A stretch of 64,000 nucleotides of DNA from Tanypteryx hageni (Eukaryota; Arthropoda; Insecta; Odonata; Petaluridae), in assembly GCA_028673005.1 (NCBI GenBank), contig CM054112.1, positions 188,684,564 through 188,748,563 of the forward strand, given 5' to 3'. A program made the position numbers and the translations under genes. Shown piece by piece: positions 38,101-50,761 of the stretch; within the stretch, counting starts at the first letter, position 1; the number at the start of each line of letters is the position of its first letter. Under the pieces are notes generated by a model that was not told the DNA's origin, ran no database searches, and saw only the letters and a list, made by a program, of their open reading frames with translations.

Positions 38101-38639
38101 ACCGACTAACCCAGTTTAGCATTAAAAAAAACAGAAAAATTTCCGTCGAATAAACGATCGTGGGGACCTCGTTTCATTGTCTGACGACTAATCAAATGTA
38201 AAATGTAATAAAAGGAATCACCATAGGCGTGTAATATGCTATCTTCATCGCAGTAGACCATTTGCTTCAACCACAGTTTTAAAAACATTGCTAGCAAACG
38301 TCGAACGGACGGTAAGAGAGCCTTTCTTCGAAGCAGACCGCATTTTACTGCTCAAACTGCCTCCGAGGGCTGACTTTATAACTCTATACTTCGCGATGGA
38401 AGTTTCCGAAGCTGAAGAACAAAGCATTTTTTAACGCGCTAGACGAAACAAATTTCCCGAAATAAGACGCCTCTGTACGTTGGCAATGCATAATCTTTAT
38501 TCTTTCGAGAACTCCAAAATAGAGAGGCACTCGTAAAGCGACAAAAGCGGAGAGCCGCATGAAAGAGGAGGATTATATCGTTCCTTCCATACTCTGGTTC
38601 AACCATTCCTCTTATCGCCGAAACACCACACACAGTAAC
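35171..38639. other. A/T-rich single-copy DNA
   Basis: Short purine- and pyrimidine-rich patches occur at 37.14-37.26 and 37.40-37.46 kb. No supported gene. Confidence 0.5.
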
Positions 38640-39250
38640 ACCTCTCTTCCCTCTCTCAATTCACTCCTTACATCTGCCTCCTCCCCTCTCCTCTTTAATC
38701 CCCACTCCACCACTATCCCTTCCAAACTCTCTTATTCCCTCTCATTCTCGTCTCCTTCCCAGGACCTCCACTCCCTCCCCGCTCTCCCCTTTTCTCCATC
38801 CACTCCATTGTGTTGCCTAGGCGCCGACAGCAAAGGAGAATTTCCTCCAAATCCGTCGCTTCCTCTCTTATACTTGCGTGTACACTTAATGCGCTAACGT
38901 TCTCCTTGTTCCTCCTTCGCTCGTTTGTTCCTCTCCCTCCCTCCCTCTTTTTCCCAATCTGCCTCCCTTGCCTTCTGCTCCGATCTCCTTTTTATTTTCT
39001 CTCTCTCTCTCTCGCGTCCTTCCTGCGCAATCCCCTGAGGCGAACAATATTCTCCATCTTATTTTCTTCCTTCCATGTATATTTCCGGTTTGGTGCCGAA
39101 ATGTGCTTTATTTCTTTTCTTTTTCTCCACTCTTGCCTTCCTCCGCCATGGAAATCTGACTCCATTGGATGTTTTAAAGGGAGCGGTGCAAAAGCGATAG
39201 AGAGGGAGAAAGAGGGAGAAAGAGAGAGAGAGAGGGAGGGCGAGAGCCTT
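38640..39250. repeat. Polypyrimidine island ending in a purine run
   Basis: C/T-rich 38640-39020, mixed to 39190, then GAGA-rich 39197-39245. The 239-codon frame across it is not convincing as a gene. Confidence 0.8.
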
Positions 39251-39930
39251 CTTTTTTTTGCTTCCGCCTCGGAGTTGTCGGTCTCTCTTTCGTATTCAGG
39301 AAATAATATTCCGCAGTTTCATTTATTATTCTCGGGTTCGAGAGTGGAGGGGAAGCGCGTGAGAGAATTTGCGGAACTCAGCGGTGCACTCTTCGACTTA
39401 CTCGTTCATCTTTTTTTTCGTTGCGACGGAGGATGGGGTGGCTGTGTTTTTTCGCACGTGGCGGAGTCTCACAGGAGTTTTTCTCGCGAAAGGGAATATT
39501 CGTTAATCGGTGGAACTGATGTCGACTGATTCTGTTTTGCTTTTTGAGATCTAAACGGAGTTGCTTCCGAGTGTGATTTTTTTCAGATGACCTCATATTT
39601 TTATTCTTATAATCGAGCGATTAGATCTTCATCTTATGAAAGGATTAAAACAATTAGTATGCAACAAGCACGGAGATCAACAGAAATTTATTTTCAATAT
39701 GAATTATAGCCGTACGATTGAAATTTTATTTATCGGTAATTTTGTATTGAAGTTATATCAAACTATTAAATGGATGGAATGTACAAAATAGCTTCATAGT
39801 TTTATTTTAGAAACTTTTACTATGCCTTCTTTAAAAAATTATGGCATCGAAGCTTGATCGTCCTGGAAATTTTCCACAACTAAGCAATTAAATGTGCTAC
39901 TGCTTACATTACGTCAATTTCGTGGTATTT

Positions 39931-40000
39931 CTCTCTCTCTCTCTCTAAATTTTGCCCGAATAAAGACGATTATCTATCCATCTATCTCTCTCTCTCTCTT
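39931..40000. repeat. Two short CT microsatellites
   Basis: CT runs at about 39931-39946 and 39984-39999, separated by single-copy sequence. Confidence 0.85.
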
Positions 40001-40329
40001 TCAAATTATTCGAGAATACTTTCTACGAAGTGGTGGAGGTTCGATTGTAAACCGTTATGACCCATCAAAAGCCATCAAATGAGTTTTAATCATATTCGAC
40101 GCGTAGTTTATCAAGAAAGGAGAAAATAAACAATCATCTCAGTTTGATTACTCTCTTCCCTTCCACCCGTCCTTTACTGGTGCGAAAACTTCCGAAAAGG
40201 TAAACAACGCAAGAGGTCTAACCAAAACTCTCACCTAACGCCAAGTCGCGGTGCACCTGCTCGAAACTCAAGCGGAAGATGAGATTCAGCAGTCTCCTCT
40301 CAAACTTAACCAATAAATCGTCTTATCAA

Positions 40330-40970
40330 CTCTCGTATCCTCTCACCCCTACACATCCCCTAACGACGCTAAACCTCCTCCTCCTCCCTCATTCCGTCTT
40401 CCCTCCTTCCTTCTTCCCTCTTCTACCCTTCCACTTGGCCTAACCTTCTTCCTCCCTCTCCTTTACCTCCCTCACGCTCCAATACTCCACCTATACCATA
40501 AGAGATGAGTCATCTCGCCCGGAGGAGTAGGATATGGCATGGGGCGGTTTCCATGGTTACTGGCTCCTTCCCTTTTTCCCCGATCCTTCCGTCCCTACTC
40601 CCACGCCCTTTTATCACCCCTCTCGCTCCCTCTCTCCCTCTCTTACTCTCCCTCTCATACCCACCATCTCGCTACTCTCTTTCCATCTCTTCCCTTCCTC
40701 CATCCCTCCCTCCCTATCCTACTACGTTGCATCAACAATTCTCTTTTTCTCCCCTATCCTGTCTCCCTCCCTCCCTTCCTCCTTTTCTCCTTCTTATCCC
40801 ACGGGGCACAGGTGTAGTGGTTCTGCGGGGGTGTAAAGGGAGGAGGAGGAGGGGTGTCCCCATAACGTCCGTCACACACGAGGTTTCGTGGCGTGGAGGG
40901 GATTTGGACGGAGGGATGGGCGTGGTGCTGTGGCGGCGTCGGTTTTTGGGCAAGGGGGTGTAAAAGGTGA
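40330..40970. repeat. Y-to-R low-complexity island
   Basis: Pyrimidine-rich to about 40800 and G-rich purine sequence from about 40815 to 40970, with the switch at one point. Confidence 0.85.
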
Positions 40971-41243
40971 GGGGTAGACTCGGACAGCGGCGTGCTACAA
41001 AGCAGTGCTTTCCGACAATTTTTTTTCGCGTACCGCGCCCGTTGGTGCGCGTTTGTTTGGCTTAAAGTATCTTCCGTGTAACTGTAACGCTTCACTACAG
41101 CTGGCCATAGATAAGCGTTTTAAGAATATTTCAGTGCTATCTGAATTTTAGTATGGATTCTTACATCTTTTACGCGCATAATGCTTAGGCATAAAAATAA
41201 GTTTTAACGTGAATTTATACTAAAGGAGGACAAACTGCGATTC

Positions 41244-41285
41244 GCGGACCGCATGATTCCAGCGAAAGTATTTCATGCGGTCCGC
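41244..41285. repeat. Perfect 13-bp inverted repeat (hairpin)
   Basis: GCGGACCGCATGA (41244-41256) and its exact reverse complement TCATGCGGTCCGC (41273-41285) are separated by 16 bases. GC-rich arms in an A/T-rich setting suggest a transposon terminus or a structured RNA; neither can be chosen from sequence alone. Confidence 0.75.
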
Positions 41286-41344
41286 TAAACCGTTATGAGA
41301 GCTCTCGGGTCCTTCAAAATCTCTCTTGCCGCTCAGCAATATGG

Positions 41345-41480
41345 AATCCCGCATCATAATTCCCGATCAAGCCGCGTTAATGCGAAACAATCCGAGTTAC
41401 CTTGAATTTTCGGCATTATGAAACAATTCGCGTTGTAGCAAATCCGTGTTATGAGAATCCGTGTTTTGGAAGGGCCGGAT
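41345..41480. mobile_element. Possible pogo/Tigger-like terminal remnant
   Basis: Reiterated words CCGCGTTAATGCGAA, CGCGTTGTAGCAAATCCG and TGTTATGAGAATCCG resemble the repetitive subterminal DNA of pogo/Tigger elements, similar in style to the Tigger ends at 48 kb. No coding remains and no second end are visible. Confidence 0.3.
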
Positions 41481-44400
41481 ATATTATATCATATTGCGTC
41501 CGCGTACCACCTGATGACCCACGGCGTACTCGCAGCAGTACGCGTGACACCAGTCGAAAAGGTCTGGTTATATAAAAAGGTTGGATAAGGGAAAAAAGAG
41601 AAGGAATCCCCTCTCTCCATCTCGCGAGACACGTGCTCAGTACTGACGACCACCTCCTTCCCATCTTTCCTTAAGCCGTTCAAGGAGATGGAGAGAAGAA
41701 GTGAGCTTTAGAAGGGGTCCATTGGTTCTCACCTCCCTCCCTCTCCTCTCTCTCTCTGTCTATGCGCTGAGATGCCAAAGCCTTCTTTCGCCTCAGTGTG
41801 ACGCCCGACAAATTGAGACCCATCTTCTCCTTCGATCTCCTCCTTTCCCTCCCTCCTCGCCTCTCTCTCTCTCTCTTCTTGTGGGTCGGAAGAATGGGAA
41901 AAGGGGTCTTAACATTGTCTTCAGTCTCTGTCAAACTCGACCGCGGGTTTTTTGACGGTTTCCCCGCAACGGTGGTTGTGTTGGTTCGAGGGTTCAGGAA
42001 AATGCTCTCGTGTCGGAATTGATGCATCCAAGGGAACATTTTTTTATCCACGAGGGTTCAAGGGGCATGGGTTCCAGATGGTTTTGGTTCCGTTGCGGTT
42101 CCGGGTTGAAATGTGTTCGTTCTCCGTGTCAAGAGAAGTTTGATTATTGCGGTTTTCCGAACGTTACCCGCGGTTTCCAATATCTCAGTGGCTCTTAAAG
42201 ATGATCGTAAATAGCTGGACTCCAATAACTCGAACGCGTATGATTTAAATTTTCGATGACTTGAATAAGATGTTTTCCCGACGTTATAAAGAAATTCTGC
42301 TTTGAAATTTCTACAAATCGATCTTTTTCCTTCCTTTGAGGTTGGATTAAACGTCGAGTGACTGTGAATTGATTGATACTAAGGAATAGTGCATGGGTAT
42401 TTTATCCCCTTTAAATGGCTACCAACAAGCGGGAGAAGTCTGTGAATTGTTATAGGGTGCACAGAAAGCTGAAAATCCGTTTTTGTTCAATATTTTATAT
42501 TATTAATAATGCACAATTTCGTGAAATTGTTTTTATCACGGAATTTCAATAGGTTTCTATCGTTATAACATACTGCTGCTCGGAACATTACTTTGTTTTT
42601 GCAGGTTTCTTTGCTTGCCATTGATTTACTGAGTTCAAGAAATAAATTTAGGGTTAGGGTGGCCAGATTCTCAGGAGGAAACATCGTTCCGACACGTTCT
42701 GAGGAAGAAAAACAGCGAAATTTCCCATTTTTTGTCTTATTACCATTTACCTATATATTCTTAACTGTAAAATAAATTAATTTTGCTCTATCTTATTAAA
42801 CCTTGTAAAAATTTTAAAATTTCACCAAATAAGTTTTCTAACTATAATGTCATGATTTGTTTTAAAGAGGTTTGTAATAACGAGGCAGTTATAACAAGCA
42901 ATACATAGCTTTGTTTTCAAAGGGGGCTGAAGTATACCTCTTATAACCAAGAGTTTTGTATAAACCAATTTTGTATTATGGAAATATTACATACTGTATT
43001 TTAAAAAAAACAGTTATTTCCTAAATATGACGTATGCCAAAATAATCACATTCTTGTATTCACTGAAGTGCATGGCGTTGCGTCGAAGTTACAGATTCCA
43101 GATATGAGTGAGAGCGTCGTAAAGTGAACTCACTGTAGGAACGGAAAGGAATCCATCGATGATAACAAATAACATTCGTCTTTCAACTGTGCAGCTCGTT
43201 ATTCTTGAACCTGACTGTGCAATCGATTAATTTCAAATTGGGAAATAACGTTCGAGTTTACGTTCGATATAAAAACTACTTTTAAGCAGCAAGACAATTC
43301 ATACACGTCAATCACTCTTTCATAAATCTCATCGAAGTTATGAATGTTTCTCTTGGGAGCGAATATCTGTATAAAATTAAGATGATACAGATTAAATCAT
43401 TCTTCAAGGGAAAAACCCTTACGATCGCATCCCAATCTTTTCTTCCGATTCTTAACATCTCCCCTTTCTCTCCTCCTTTACGTTTTCGACTGGAAAGGAT
43501 AAAAAAATCATTCGCCCGACCATCTTATTTTATTCTTCCTCGCGAGAAGATGAGAACTATACGAATAAAGAAGATGGGGGCTCATGGATCTAAGGTGAAG
43601 TGGCGAGAAGATGTATTTTTTTTGCTTCCTTTCCTCACCGGTCAGCGAGATTTCCATCCAGGGATTGGTGGAGGTTCTTTTGTGTGCACACCTCTTGCCC
43701 TTGCTCTCCACCATCTCTCGTCAAGAAAGAGGAGAAAATAGAAGACGCTGATGATGATGATGGAGTTTTTCCTTTCGCTTTAAATTCCTCCTATTTCACG
43801 AGAGGGCCGCACCGTCGCTCTTTTCCTCTCTCTCTCTCTCTATCCCTATTACAGACTGACTGGAGTCTTTCTCTCTCTCTCTCGTTGAAGTACGCTTTCA
43901 TTTCGGAATTACTTTCTGAACCTTTCTCTTCTCCTTCGCTCCCTCTGCGCTTTATACTTTCTCCTTTTATTTGTCCGGGCAAAGGTGAAGATGCCGAGAT
44001 GCCTCACCTTGAAAAATTCTCCCTAATCTCCCATGAGGGTACTCGTTATTCATTGTTCTCTACAGATGTCGATGTCTCACTGATATTGCTCAGTTTTACC
44101 AGAAAAAATTCAAGTGTTTTCGCAACGACGACATTTCCGTGAGAATCGAAATAATTCCTCTCCCACACTGACTCGAAACTCTTTGTTATACTGTCTGAAT
44201 ATTCTCCTTTCTAAACTTCAAATTCGCAACGTCTTTGTACCTTTCTAAAATATTAAAGAGTATAAATGGCTCCATGCAGAAAGTTACTGGAAGTTAAGGA
44301 CCTCTCATAAGAATTCCGATTATTAATTTATCGATTCATTCGACATTATTCGCTTCTTATCGCGTGCACCGATAAACATTTATGAAACGCCCGCGTCTTT

Positions 44401-46017
44401 CGCTATATCGCCAACATCAGGACTCGGAAAAACTACCAAAAGCATTTTTAGCCAAAGTTAGATTTATTTTGTGATTTCCATCTCGCTTATGCACCTTAAT
44501 TTAAGGTCTTCATAAAAATATGATCCAAACATCTTACTAACTCTTCTTACACGAGACACTTGAAGAACCAGCTATGCGAAAGAAAAGAACGTATAAAAAT
44601 TGGGTATAAAGGCATGTTTTAAACTAATATTGTAAAATTAATTCTTTATGGTATAAATTGACGGGGGCGTGTTAAAAAATAAAAGCAAGAGATTTTCTTT
44701 ATTTTTATAGGAGTTTCTTTAATTCGGAGCAGAGAGGCACCCTTATGCTCGTTACCCTCGACGTGACTTCCAGCGATTTCTCTCGGGTTTTGTAATCGGA
44801 GAAAATAAGATATCTCTCCCTCTTTCTCGCTGTCCTCCTTCCCTTACAGAAAGGAAGTTTTTAATTATTTATTTCCCTCCATTAAGGAGGGTCTTCGCGC
44901 TCGATGAGGAGATTGCCTCGGAGGAGATAAAAGAGGCAAAAGGCATGAGCGATCCCATTTTGCGAAAAATTCATTATTCTTCCGATATCTCGCTCAATTA
45001 CCGGGAGATATCTTGAAATTCCTCTTATCGGGTAGGATATTTGTCTGAGAGGACCATAATCACGGGGAAATTATCATTTTTCATCCATTTGTTGAAAATT
45101 CTCCGGTGCCAGGCCTGAAGATGATACCGTGTTATTTCACCGTGGGTAATTATAATTATAATTATATCTTACGCAAACTCGATCTTCTTATTTTTATTTT
45201 AGTCGCCGAAATTTAAATAAATAATTCGACATAAAAGGATGACTCGGAATTTGTATGAAAACGCCCCGCAATTATCACTGCGAGAGGAAATCTTTTGACT
45301 AATTATTAGACAATTAATTATTCTGCGTTATTTTACTTAATTGAAAACATTCGACGCTTGATTGGATCCCACTGTCAAATATTTAAAGTCGCCCCTCAAA
45401 ACTCATTCGCCGGATCAATATTTGATTCGCTTTTCATCGCGTCGGTTTAAATTGGCGATTTGATAACATCCCGATGGGACCTTGTTAACGTATTATATCG
45501 ATAAAAATTGAAACAAAAAAATTAACCGAAATTTCTCATCGGAGACGAGCTAAATTATATTTCCGATTCACTCTGGAGAGAGGGTGAGAGTTTAGAATTT
45601 TTTAGATGAAGTTTCTAGACTACATATTTCCGAGTTTCATATGAGTCGAACCTTTTGACTTTACTTCGAAAGGAAATACTCGAAACGAGGTTTGGTTTTT
45701 AGCGCATTTTTCTTTAAAAATCGCATATGTGTTGTTTGTTTGTTTGCTTGTTTGGGCAATATCTCTGAAATCCGGTAATCTAGAGAAGACAAATTTTCAG
45801 GATTGATTTTTCTGCATAAGAGCTAGAGATTGCAAAAATTTGTTGGATATAGAATTAGATGCTGGGGAGTAATCGAAAAGAAAGCGCCTTGTGTAATTTT
45901 CTCTGCAATTCTTCCCTTAATCGATCGAATTATATGAACAAAATAGTCTCGAGAGATTGCTCGTTTTCGTCAAAACAACGAAAGTCATCACTTCACGCCC
46001 AAAAAGTGTATTTGAGT
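41481..46017. other. Mixed DNA with short CT tracts
   Basis: CT-rich patches at 41.73-41.88 and 43.83-43.95 kb. Frames of 133 and 180 codons at 43.3-44.1 kb cross CT/GA patches and have no motif. The rest is A/T-rich without features. Confidence 0.4.
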
Positions 46018-47150
46018 TTATCTCTCTTCCTCTCTCAATGAAACTCCCCTCCTCTCTCTCTCTCTCGTTTCCTGCATCTCTCTCGCTCATCGTTTACCGC
46101 CCGGTGGGGAAATATGGCGATGTGTGCCGCACCTGCTCATGTCAATGATCGTTAAGTTGACGTGGAGGATGAAGAGGAGAGGGACGGGGAGAGAGGAGGA
46201 GATTGAGAGGAGGGAGGGGGAGGAAAGGAGGAGAGGCAGCGGGATGAGAGATGGAGAGAGAGAGGAATTAAGGCATGGGAGAGGGAGGGGGCTGAGTGAC
46301 TGCCTGCGTGTATTATTTTTCGCCCATAAAAGTGCCAAGCGGAGAGCAATTTCCTGAAACTCGGTTCGCGCAACGAAAACACGCTCCGATCAAGAATGTG
46401 TGCGGAATGAGAGGTGTAAAAAGCGATGCGAGGTGATATTGGACGGTTTCAGCGGGTGTGGGAATGGGATGAGACGTGAGAGAGAGGTTTGGTTGGTGGG
46501 ATAAAAGAGGTGGAGTGGAATGGAGTCCCGAGGCAAGCGCGGCTGGTTGTTCGACGTTTCATCCCTAACCCTGGAGATACGAGAGAGGGTAAAAAAGGGG
46601 TTTTTGGAAGGGAAAGAAAGAGTGGGAGAGGAGGAAGGATTTCTGATGGAGTGCCTTAGGCGCATTGGGAAGAGAGATAGGGGAAAGCGGGATAGGGAAT
46701 ATGGGGGAGTTAGTGAGAGAGAGAGGGGGGAGTGGGAGTTGATTGGCGGTGGGGAGGGCGAGGGAGGTTGCGGTAGATTTGGATAAGGGAAGGGTTAAAA
46801 AGAGAGAGGTAGGAGTATTGGGTGGAGAAAGAACAATGGGGGTAGGAACAGGAGAGAGAGCGAGAGGGGGAGGTAGAGTTGTGAATGCGTGGGACAATAA
46901 TGAGGAAAGAATTGAAAAAAAGGAGGGAGATGGAGGGAATAGGAGGCCGCGGTCCAGGCACGGACGGAGAGGTTGGGAGGAAGGGAGGGAGGAAGGGCGA
47001 GAGGCATGGAGGGAAGGAGGGAGGGAGGAAGGAAGGGAACGAAGGGTGGAGGGAGCGGTAGAGTTAGAAAAGAAGGGAAGGAGACGGAGCAAAAGACAGG
47101 AGGAAAAAGGAAGGAGCGAGGGAAGAAGGAAGAGAGAGGGAGATAAAGGT
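46018..47150. repeat. Y-to-R island with the longest purine-rich block
   Basis: A short CT block (46018-46085) is followed by about 1 kb of A/G-rich plus strand (46150-47150). Arg/Glu/Gly frames on plus and Ser/Pro/Leu frames on minus mirror each other and are artefacts. Confidence 0.85.
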
Positions 47151-48052
47151 GGGACGCGGGGGTTCTAGACAGGGTTTTGGGTTTTTTTAAGCCCCGAGGG
47201 AAGGAACAAAGTGGACCCTCGCTTAACTCTGTTTTTCTCTTTTCGCTGCCGTTCCATCTTCTTTCTTTTTCATCCTTTTTCTTATTCCATCCTTCCCTTT
47301 CGGAAGGGTGGAGAAATTAGCCTTTATAAAAGGAAAAAATAAACGGTCGAGAGAAGGATCGCAAGAGAGCAGAAGGAAGGAGACGAATTGGTCGTTTTTA
47401 TTTTCTACATCTCGTTCGGTCGTGTCCTTCCTTTTTGATTCGAGAATTTTTATTCTGGTCAGTTTTCGTCCGAGCAGGGATTTTTTTATCTCATGGCATC
47501 TGGAGAATTGATAATTCCAGAGGGAGTTGTGCTTCCTGGACTTGGACCTTCGTAATTCTGTTATCTTTTATAGGTGTTCAAAGCGCCGGAATAAGGAGGA
47601 TGTTTGAGGATGAAGGAAAGGGGAAATGATTGCGTGTGGATCAGGAGTGAGGAATTTATATTTTTTGGAGGTCTACAGACCAAGGAATAACTTGAATGGA
47701 TAAAAAGCTATTGCCATTTCATGCATTGTTGCACTTTATAGAATTAAGTGATCATTGATATAAAACGTGCCTTTCATTACTTCCTTTAGGCCACCTCGTT
47801 AGCTCTATGATTATGACGTTGGAAAACTAAATGGATTTTAAGTAGAGAGCGTCTTTTAAAAAATAAGTATCTCCGATCATATTTGCATCTCATTTATCAT
47901 ATAGTTGATAAAGAATGAAACAAATGGAGTCCTGTAAAATTAGAAATGGATGTGCCTTGCTTGTTGTTTATATGAGCACTTTAAATTGCTTGATTAAGTA
48001 ACTTCGCATAAATCAGACAATCAATATGTAATACCAATGGGCATGGAGAAAT
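47151..48052. other. Mixed to A/T-rich DNA before the Tigger element
   Basis: No supported feature. Confidence 0.5.
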
Positions 48053-48054
48053 TA

Positions 48055-49983
48055 CAGTAAAACCTCATGCAGCGCGTTTTCAGTATTGCGCGGATTTCAT
48101 TTTTACACCAATTTTCTTGCAAAGCGGTCCATTTTCAGGCAACGCGGAGGGGTCTGAGATAAAAATCCGAAAACTTTGCGACATTTTGATTTAGCGCGCT
48201 ATCTCCAGCGCATCAAATATTCACTTAGTTTCTGTGTGCACGCCGAAGGCAGACATTGCAAGGAGGAAAGAAATTCTTTGAAATGTGTCGGCGCAAACTT
48301 TTGGTGTTTTGGCACTTGGCACGGGAGTATGGAATGAATGAATCGACTAATCACACCTTTCGAAAGAACAAGGAACTCATTGAAGCGAGTCTTGCGGCTG
48401 CCGCTGCTACTAGAGAGAAGGAAGGAGAGCCTTTAAAGACTGTAAATTTAGTGGTGGTTGGTTTTACACGTTCAGAAAGCGTTCCAAACTGCACAATGTC
48501 AAGTTTTCTGGTAAGAGTGCTTCTGCTGACCGCCAAGCTGCAAAGCGGTTCCAGAAAGAGTTTTTAAGGATAAATGAAGAGATCGATTACCACCCCACCA
48601 AGCGTTCAATGCTGATGAGACAGGATTATTTTGGAAAAGGATATCATCACACTTACATCAATAAACGGGAAAATTTGGCGCCTGAGTTCAAGACCGCCAA
48701 AGACCGCTTGACCTTGCTTTTCTGCGCCAATGCATCGGGAAATTTTAAGTGTAAACCTCTGCTGGTTTACCGTACAGAAAACGCCAGTGCATTAAAAGGT
48801 AAGCATAATTCCCTTTTACCCGTTATTTTTCAGTCTAACAGGAAGGCATAGATAACGACAGCCACGTTCACAGATTGATTCGCCTCCTATTGATGATGCC
48901 GTAACAGGTGAAACCGGTCGATTATTAAACTTTTTAGTGGAAATTTACAAGTTTCTTTTCTCATTTAAATGGAATCCTTCCACAAAGTAGAGCCTTCCCA
49001 AGTGGACTTTGTTAAGGTTCTCCTTTTTGTTGATAATGCTCCTTGTCATCCTGAAATTTTGCAATGTATAAACCCAGATTTGCAGGTTGCGTTTATACTC
49101 AACCTCTAGACCAGAGAATTATCAAACCTTCAAATGCTACTCAACCAGGAGGACCATGAGGAAACTTCTCAAGACAATGAAGGAGAACCCCGAGAGTGTC
49201 CTCCCAGACTTCTGGCGTGAGCTATACATTGCCCACGCATTTGCAGACATCAAAGCATTATGGGATGAGGTGAGCCAGTCGACTTTAAATGCCGGATGGA
49301 GCAAATTATGGCGCAGAGTTGTGAACGATGACCAATGTTTTCCTACACTAACACCTGAGGTGAGGGAGATTGTTCAGCTGGCAAGGGCTGTGGGCGGTGA
49401 GGGCTTCGATGATATAGCAGAAGAAGAAATAGAAGAAATTTTGAATTCGTCCCAGGAGTTGTCCGAGAAAGAAATGTTGCAGATGCTCCAGTCCCATGAA
49501 GACGAGGAAGAGGTGCATGAAGAGGAGGATCAGCTCACTCCAGCATGGTTACGGAAAACTTTGCTTGGTTTTGACAGGCTTGTAATGGTCTCCTTGAAAC
49601 AGGGCTTAACATGGATAGAAACTTTAAATTGAAACGTGCTACTGAACAATGTACACTACCATATCGTTAGTTTTGTAAATCTATGCAGGCTAAAGCAATG
49701 CAGAGACGCATTACAGATTCATTCCGCCAACCATCAACATCAAAAGACTTAGTGCTACCAAAATCTTAGGTAAGAAATTGATTTAAATTTAAGTTTTAAA
49801 TTGTTTTATCTTTTTAATATTGTCTTATCTTACAATTTTTAAGTAAAAAAAGTTTACACATTACTTCCCAAACTCGGAGAACGTAACCCTATTTTTCCAT
49901 AAGTCATTAAATTCACGCAGCGCGTTTTCTCCCAACGCGGCCGCTTCAGCAACGTAATTACCATGTTTCGTGTGGGTCTATTG
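48055..49983 (+). mobile_element. Decayed Tigger/pogo-type DNA transposon
   Basis: The left end CAGTAAAACCTC follows a TA at 48053, as expected for pogo/Tigger elements that duplicate TA. The right end is degenerate: GTGTGGGTCTATTG followed by TA at 49984 is a weak match to the inverted left end. Both subterminal regions carry GCAGCGCGTTTT motifs (48069 and 49918), strangely in the same orientation. The interior encodes a broken transposase on the plus strand. The length of about 1.9 kb is normal for a once-autonomous member. Left end, TA context and coding content agree; the exact right boundary is uncertain. Confidence 0.8.
48256..49631 (+). pseudogene. Tigger/pogo-like DDE transposase pseudogene
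   Basis: This would have encoded the cut-and-paste transposase of the enclosing element. The N-terminal part (48256-48480) resembles the CENP-B/pogo helix-turn-helix region, with EYGMNEST followed by FRKNKELIEASLAA. The catalytic core survives in pieces: NADETGLFWKR with the first Asp at 48614, VDNAPCHPEIL with the second Asp at 49032, and QPLDQ with the third Asp at 49109. The C-terminal domain is the best preserved (49117-49631), including TFKCYSTRRTMRKLL, WDEVSQSTLNAGWSKLWRR and an acidic tail. The three catalytic blocks lie in different frames, and stops intervene (for example after SNRKA near 48849). At least four frame changes are needed, so it is dead. Spacing between the second and third Asp (about 25 codons) is shorter than usual, suggesting a small deletion. 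Confidence 0.85.
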
Positions 49984-49985
49984 TA

Positions 49986-50761
49986 GTTCAAAATGTTCAT
50001 CAAGACTTTAAAATTTCTACCGATTGCATGTATAGTATACTGTAATAATGTTATTGATTTCAAAAACTTCAATATAGGATGATAAAATAATTTTCATTTG
50101 CTGGATGACTTTGGTATAAACATTTTATTTTCATTAAGCCAAGTTTTAGATTCGTTCAATAGACAAATGAGTTCGCATAAAGCTAACAATAACAAAAAAT
50201 CGCACTTTAAAAGTAAAAATTACCACATTCTATGCATAAATATGTACTGATATCTGTACTCACCCTATGCCAAAAAACTTGCCAGACCCCCATTCTAAAT
50301 TCATATCTAAATTTCCCCACGATGAAATCGTAATTTAGCTTTGACAGTTTTAGGAAGTGAATTTAAACAAATGTAGCATTTTCTTTGAAGTAATTTACTC
50401 CCATACGATGTCGCACCTCGAACTGAAGGTTAGTTCATCATATCGAGAGATATTCTTATCGCTTAACTTGTAAACTCCCACCCCGATTTCACTCTATTAT
50501 AACTTCCAGGAACTCTTAATTATATATACAAAGCCAAATCTCAACATTTTATTGAGCAGGCCGCAGACCCATCTTTGCGTCCATCCTTGTAAGCAACACC
50601 CTAACGCGGCGAGACAGGTTCTCCACTCTTAACGCAGAAAGCATAACGACCCTCATAAATGTCATAAACAAATCACCAATGAATTCTTAAAAGCGCCATC
50701 TCGCATAAATAACCACTACGCGAAACTCCAAGCGATCGCTGTCATACATCATCCGTGTCAC
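49986..50761. other. A/T-rich DNA after the Tigger element
   Basis: No supported feature. Confidence 0.5.

Noticed and set aside
38106..38427. Adjacent 60- and 63-codon minus-strand frames
   Set aside because: They read as ordinary residue mixtures, but I recognise no family and see no ends or splice sites.
38810..39529. 239-codon plus-strand open frame
   Set aside because: Crosses a CT island and a GA run. The more varied end (39250-39529) has no recognisable motif.
41505..41580. Hammerhead-like CTGATGA ... GAAA
   Set aside because: The intervening sequence contains a hairpin (GCGTACT/AGTACGC), but it does not abut both conserved blocks, and stems I and III cannot be formed convincingly.
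46565..47168. Overlapping 141- to 175-codon frames on both strands
   Set aside because: Mirror-image products of an A/G-rich tract (Arg/Glu/Gly on plus, Ser/Pro/Leu on minus), with no motif.
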